Shown piece by piece: positions 60,801-64,000 of a DNA stretch of 64,000 bases. Under the pieces are notes generated by a model. The model had not been told where the DNA came from, searched no databases, and was given only the letters and a program-made list of their open reading frames with translations. This DNA comes from Streptomyces sp. Root1304 (lineage in GTDB: Bacteria; Actinomycetota; Actinomycetes; Streptomycetales; Streptomycetaceae), in NCBI RefSeq assembly GCF_001426405.1, contig NZ_LMEP01000025.1, positions 454,750-518,749 of the forward strand, in the 5' to 3' direction. Positions within the stretch are counted from its first letter, which is position 1. Each line of letters begins with the position of its first letter. The translations under genes and the position numbers were made by a program.

Positions 60801-62309
60801 ATGGCCGTTGAGACCGTCTCCACGCCCTTGTCCGCAGAACCCACGTCCTCCGCGCGGGCGCACGGGGCACCGGAGGCCGCGGCCCGTCCGTTCGACGTCC
60901 TCGGCAAGACGTACGAAGACACGTACGCGCATCTGCCCGAACAACAGCAGGCGATCGACTGGCTGCTGGCGCGCCTGCCCGCAGCGGCAAAGGTCATGGA
61001 CATCGGCTCCGGCACCGGCCGGCCGACGGCGGACCGCCTGGCCGCCGCAGGCCACGACGTGAGCGGCTACGACGTGTCCACCACCATGGTGGAGCTGGCC
61101 CGTGCCCAAGTGCCCACCGCGCGGTTCGAACTGGCCGACGTCCGCACCCTGCCCGATACTCCCGGCTCGTGGGACGCGATCACGGCGTTCTTCCCGCTCC
61201 TGCAGATGCCCCGCGCGGACCTGGACGCCACGCTCGCCCGAATCGCGGACTGGCTCGCTCCCGGCGGACTGTTCGTCTTCGCCACGGTCCCCTTCGACGC
61301 CGAGGACGAGGAGATCCAGTGGATGGGCCAGACCATCCGCGCCACCAGCTACCCCGCCGAGACCTACGCCCGCCTGCTGCGTCAGGCCGGGCTGGAGATC
61401 GTCCACGAGGGACTCAGCGTCTTCCACCCCGACTTCCCCGGCATGGGGCCCGAGGAACACCTGTTCCTGTACGCGGTCAAGCCCGGCGGCCCCGCCGCAC
61501 CGGCGCACGCGCTGACCGGCCCCTACCCGCTGCCCGCCGCCTACCGGGGCCCGCACATGTTGAGCGAGCAGGGCTGGCTCGGCATGGAGGCCCGCTTCGA
61601 GCGGCACGACATCGCCCCCGTCCTCGACGCGCTCGCCGGCAACACCCGGATCCTGGACGTCGGCGGCGGCAGCGGCGCCGTCGTACGCGCCCTCGCGGCC
61701 CGCGCCTGCCACGTGACCACTGTGGAACCCCACGCCGCACGGGCGGAGAGCCTGCGTCCCCTGGCCGCCCACGGCGTCACGGTCCTGCCCGGCTGCGCCG
61801 AGCAGCTCCCTGTCCGGGAGGGCGCCTTCGACGCGGCCGTCGCGACCTGGGTGCTGCACTACACCGACGACCCCGACGCGGCCGTCGCGGAGATCGCCCG
61901 GGCCGTCGACCCCACTCACCCCGAAGCAAAGATCATCCTGGTGCAGGGCGCCCCGGACAATCAGCTCATCGCACTGTGGAACCGGACCTGCGCTGCGCTG
62001 ACCGATGAACCCCACGACCACCAGGGGGCGCTCCTGACCCGTGCTGCCCACGGACTGGCCAGGCACGGCTTCACCGACATCGCCTTCACCCGCGCCCGGG
62101 TCGACGTCGTCTTCCCCGAGGAGAGCTCGGAAGCGAAAGCCCAGGCCGCCGCCCAGGTGCTCGCCGAATTCTGGAACACCGGACACCCCCGGCTCTCCGA
62201 GCTGCGGCAGGCGCTGCTGCCGGCCCTCCGGACCCACTTCGCCACCGGCACCGACCGCTTCAACGACGACGCCGTCCTGCTCACCGCACGCCCCCGCCGA
62301 ACGCGCTGA
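60801..62309 (+). CDS. Two-domain class I SAM methyltransferase
   Basis: 502 residues with two complete Rossmann methyltransferase domains. Domain 1 (about 30-225): VMDIGSGTGRPTADRLAAAG near 66, then YDVSTTMVELARAQVP. Domain 2 (about 265-500): ILDVGGGSGAVVRALAARA near 285, VEPHAARAESL, and FDAAVATWVLHYTDDPDAAV. Both SAM-binding motifs look intact, so each half could be active. No clear family beyond Methyltransf_11/25. ATG at 60801. It precedes a P450 gene by 49 bases, likely one transcript; a tailoring role in a small biosynthetic or modification pathway is inferred. Confidence 0.8.
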   Translation: MAVETVSTPLSAEPTSSARAHGAPEAAARPFDVLGKTYEDTYAHLPEQQQAIDWLLARLPAAAKVMDIGSGTGRPTADRLAAAGHDVSGYDVSTTMVELARAQVPTARFELADVRTLPDTPGSWDAITAFFPLLQMPRADLDATLARIADWLAPGGLFVFATVPFDAEDEEIQWMGQTIRATSYPAETYARLLRQAGLEIVHEGLSVFHPDFPGMGPEEHLFLYAVKPGGPAAPAHALTGPYPLPAAYRGPHMLSEQGWLGMEARFERHDIAPVLDALAGNTRILDVGGGSGAVVRALAARACHVTTVEPHAARAESLRPLAAHGVTVLPGCAEQLPVREGAFDAAVATWVLHYTDDPDAAVAEIARAVDPTHPEAKIILVQGAPDNQLIALWNRTCAALTDEPHDHQGALLTRAAHGLARHGFTDIAFTRARVDVVFPEESSEAKAQAAAQVLAEFWNTGHPRLSELRQALLPALRTHFATGTDRFNDDAVLLTARPRRTR

Positions 62310-62358
62310 CGACCCGGCGCGCCGCGCACGATCGTAAGTACCGGAAGGATCCGCTGCC

Positions 62359-63642
62359 GTGGCCCTGACCGAGCCCACGACCTCTCGCACCTGTACCGGG
62401 CTGCCGCGCTGCCCGGCCACCACCCCCGGCGCGATCAGCGCACACGGGGCCGGCGAGCCCGGCAGCCTCTACGCGCACCTGCGCCGCGAGCACCCCGTCT
62501 ACCACGACCCGGAACTCGACGTGTGGGTCGTCGCCCGGCACCGCGACATCGACACCGTCCTGCGTGACGCGAGCGGCACCTTCTCCACCGCCCTCGGCTA
62601 CCTCCCCCTCCAACAGCTCTGCCCCGCGGCACAGGCAGTCCTGGGGCGCAGCGGCGCGCTGCCGGTCCTGTCCTCCCTGGACCCGCCGCAGCATGCCCGG
62701 TTCCGTCGCCAGATGACCGCCGTCTTCCCCACCACCGACCGACGCGTGAAGCACCTGAACAACCTGCTGAGAGAGGAGACCGCCCGCGCGGCAGGCGCAC
62801 TGGCCGCTCGCCCCGACCGCACCGCAGACCTCGTGGAGGTCTGGGCCCGCCCCCTCGCCACCGCCGTCCTCGGCCGCCTCACCGGCATCCCTGTCCAGGA
62901 CCAGTCCGCCGTCCTGAACCGGGCCGCCGCCCTCTCCCACCTCGTCTGGGGGCACCTCGACGACGCCGCACAGGTCGCCGCCGCGCACGCGCTGGACGAT
63001 CTCTTCACCTACTGCCTCACCCTGACCGAGCAACGCTCCCGCACCCCCGGGAACGACCTCGTCTCCAACTGGCTCACCCACCGGGACCCAGGCGGAGATC
63101 CCTTCACCACCCGCGAGGTCGCCTCCACCCTGATGGAAGTACTCATCACCAACGCGGAGATCACCCCGCGCTTGCTGGCCAACACCCTCTACCGACTCCT
63201 GACCACTCACACCTTCGGCCAGGCCCACCTGACCGGCCGGCTGCCCGAAGCCGTCGAGGAGACCCTGCGCCATGACCCGCCCCTGGCCGGCTGGCTGCGC
63301 AACACCACCCGCGACGTCCGCCTGTCCGGCACATCGATCCCGGCCGGAGCCCGCCTGTTCCTCCTCCTCGCCTCCGCCGGCCGCGACGAACACCACCGGC
63401 TCACCGACCCCGACACGTACAACGCCCGACGCACCCCGCAGCCGCCGCTGATCGCCTTCGGCGCGGGCATCCACTACTGCCCCGGCGCCTCATACACCCG
63501 CCACCTCGCCCACCACGCCCTGACCACCCTCGCCGAAGCCTGCCCGCACCTGGCCCTCACCGACCCCCGCACCGCCCACCCCGACAACTGGCCCCTCAGC
63601 GCAGCCCTTCGCGCCCCCGGCAGCCTCTGCGCCGACTGGTAG
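62359..63642 (+). CDS. Cytochrome P450
   Basis: 427 residues. Haem-binding loop FGAGIHYCPGASYTR with the ligand Cys near residue 374; ExxR motif in VEETLRHDPP; N-terminal half HVxxF-like region LDPPQHARFRRQMTAVF. The I-helix motif that normally reads (A/G)GxxT is EVLITNAEIT here, an unusual proton-relay region. The first 35 residues hold an odd Cys-containing leader (RTCTGLPRCPA). GTG start with GGAAGGA nine bases upstream. Pairing with the methyltransferase suggests oxidation plus methylation of one substrate, not identified. Confidence 0.88.
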   Translation: MALTEPTTSRTCTGLPRCPATTPGAISAHGAGEPGSLYAHLRREHPVYHDPELDVWVVARHRDIDTVLRDASGTFSTALGYLPLQQLCPAAQAVLGRSGALPVLSSLDPPQHARFRRQMTAVFPTTDRRVKHLNNLLREETARAAGALAARPDRTADLVEVWARPLATAVLGRLTGIPVQDQSAVLNRAAALSHLVWGHLDDAAQVAAAHALDDLFTYCLTLTEQRSRTPGNDLVSNWLTHRDPGGDPFTTREVASTLMEVLITNAEITPRLLANTLYRLLTTHTFGQAHLTGRLPEAVEETLRHDPPLAGWLRNTTRDVRLSGTSIPAGARLFLLLASAGRDEHHRLTDPDTYNARRTPQPPLIAFGAGIHYCPGASYTRHLAHHALTTLAEACPHLALTDPRTAHPDNWPLSAALRAPGSLCADW

Positions 63643-64000
63643 TACGCGTATTGCGACGTCCGGCAGGCGCTCACGAACGGCTCTTCACCCGCTGGCGTGA
63701 CAAGGCGCTGTCCGGAGTCGGCCCCGGGTGATGGTTCCCTTCCGGATGGACATCGGGGTCGGGCCGGCCAATCGGGGGCTGTCCGCCCTGCCCGCCCCCG
63801 ACCCCGGGATCGCCACCCGGTTCTTCGAGCGTCGGCCTCGATTCACCGGGCACGACGGGACGATGCTGCCCGGGGCGGCTCTTTTGGTCGGAAGCAGCGG
63901 GGCGACCAACGACGACCTCGACGGCGGCGCCGACACGCTCGACGGCCACCACTCCCCGCTGCACGGCCCGGCCCCCGAGTACGTCGCCTGCGCCGACCGG
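63643..64000. other. Right edge, possible partial gene
   Basis: From an ATG at 63731 the plus strand is open to the window end (about 90 codons: MDIGVGPANRGLSALPAP and so on) but I recognise no family and see no strong ribosome binding site. Minus-strand frames are equally long. Coding status is unresolved. Confidence 0.25.

Noticed and set aside
63671..63964. Minus-strand frames at the right edge
   Set aside because: No motif or ribosome binding site; coding strand cannot be decided without the next bases.

Overview
The window is very GC-rich DNA whose third codon positions are almost all G or C. GTG starts are common, signal peptides are typical of filamentous actinomycetes, and the riboflavin/histidine gene order is one I recall from Streptomyces. 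I read it as chromosomal DNA of a Streptomyces or very close relative.

Left part (1-24228), largely core-like. A partial SGNH hydrolase is followed by an amino-acid catabolism group (1210-6677): APC permease, Lrp/AsnC regulator, nitrilase-type amidase and a DavB-like amino-acid 2-monooxygenase, which together suggest uptake and conversion of lysine or arginine to an omega-amino acid. After DUF5995, UraA, MFS, ROK-regulator and SDR genes comes a GH18 chitinase with a classical chitinase promoter. An FMN riboswitch then leads the operon ribD-ribE-ribM-ribBA-ribH, followed by hisE-hisG, a PH-domain membrane protein, and a translationally coupled pair of CNNM/CorC transporters behind a highly structured leader.

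Middle part (24229-36300), patchy. A polysaccharide deacetylase, an orphan EccA-like AAA+ ATPase, a small kinase, a secreted C39-like peptidase, a beta-propeller phytase and a pectate lyase-pectinesterase fusion are separated by debris: a truncated VOC gene, a MITE-like element, an integrase tail, an IS5-type transposase broken by a 34-bp hairpin insertion, and an internally deleted ISAzo13-type transposase.

Right-centre part (36303-58819), a beta-mannan utilisation locus. It holds an acetyl esterase, a GH1 glycosidase, a ROK sugar kinase, mannose-6-phosphate isomerase, two secreted GH5 mannanases (one with CBM2, one with duplicated CBM10), a GH2 beta-mannosidase, a binding-protein ABC sugar importer and two paralogous LacI regulators. 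Two palindromic operator families (GACAACGTTGTC and TTNACCGGTT) recur at its promoters and tie it into one probable regulon. A redox/TetR module (39176-43792) is embedded in it. The likely flow is: secreted mannanases and an esterase cut and deacetylate mannan, the importer takes up manno-oligosaccharides, GH2 (and perhaps GH1) releases mannose, the ROK enzyme phosphorylates it, and ManA makes fructose-6-phosphate.

Right end (58820-64000): an ABC-exporter relic lies just before the second mannanase and a broken EF-hand gene after it. Next is an unassigned cassette of a methyltransferase-like protein, a double-domain methyltransferase and a cytochrome P450, then an unresolved edge. No tRNA, rRNA or CRISPR array was recognised.
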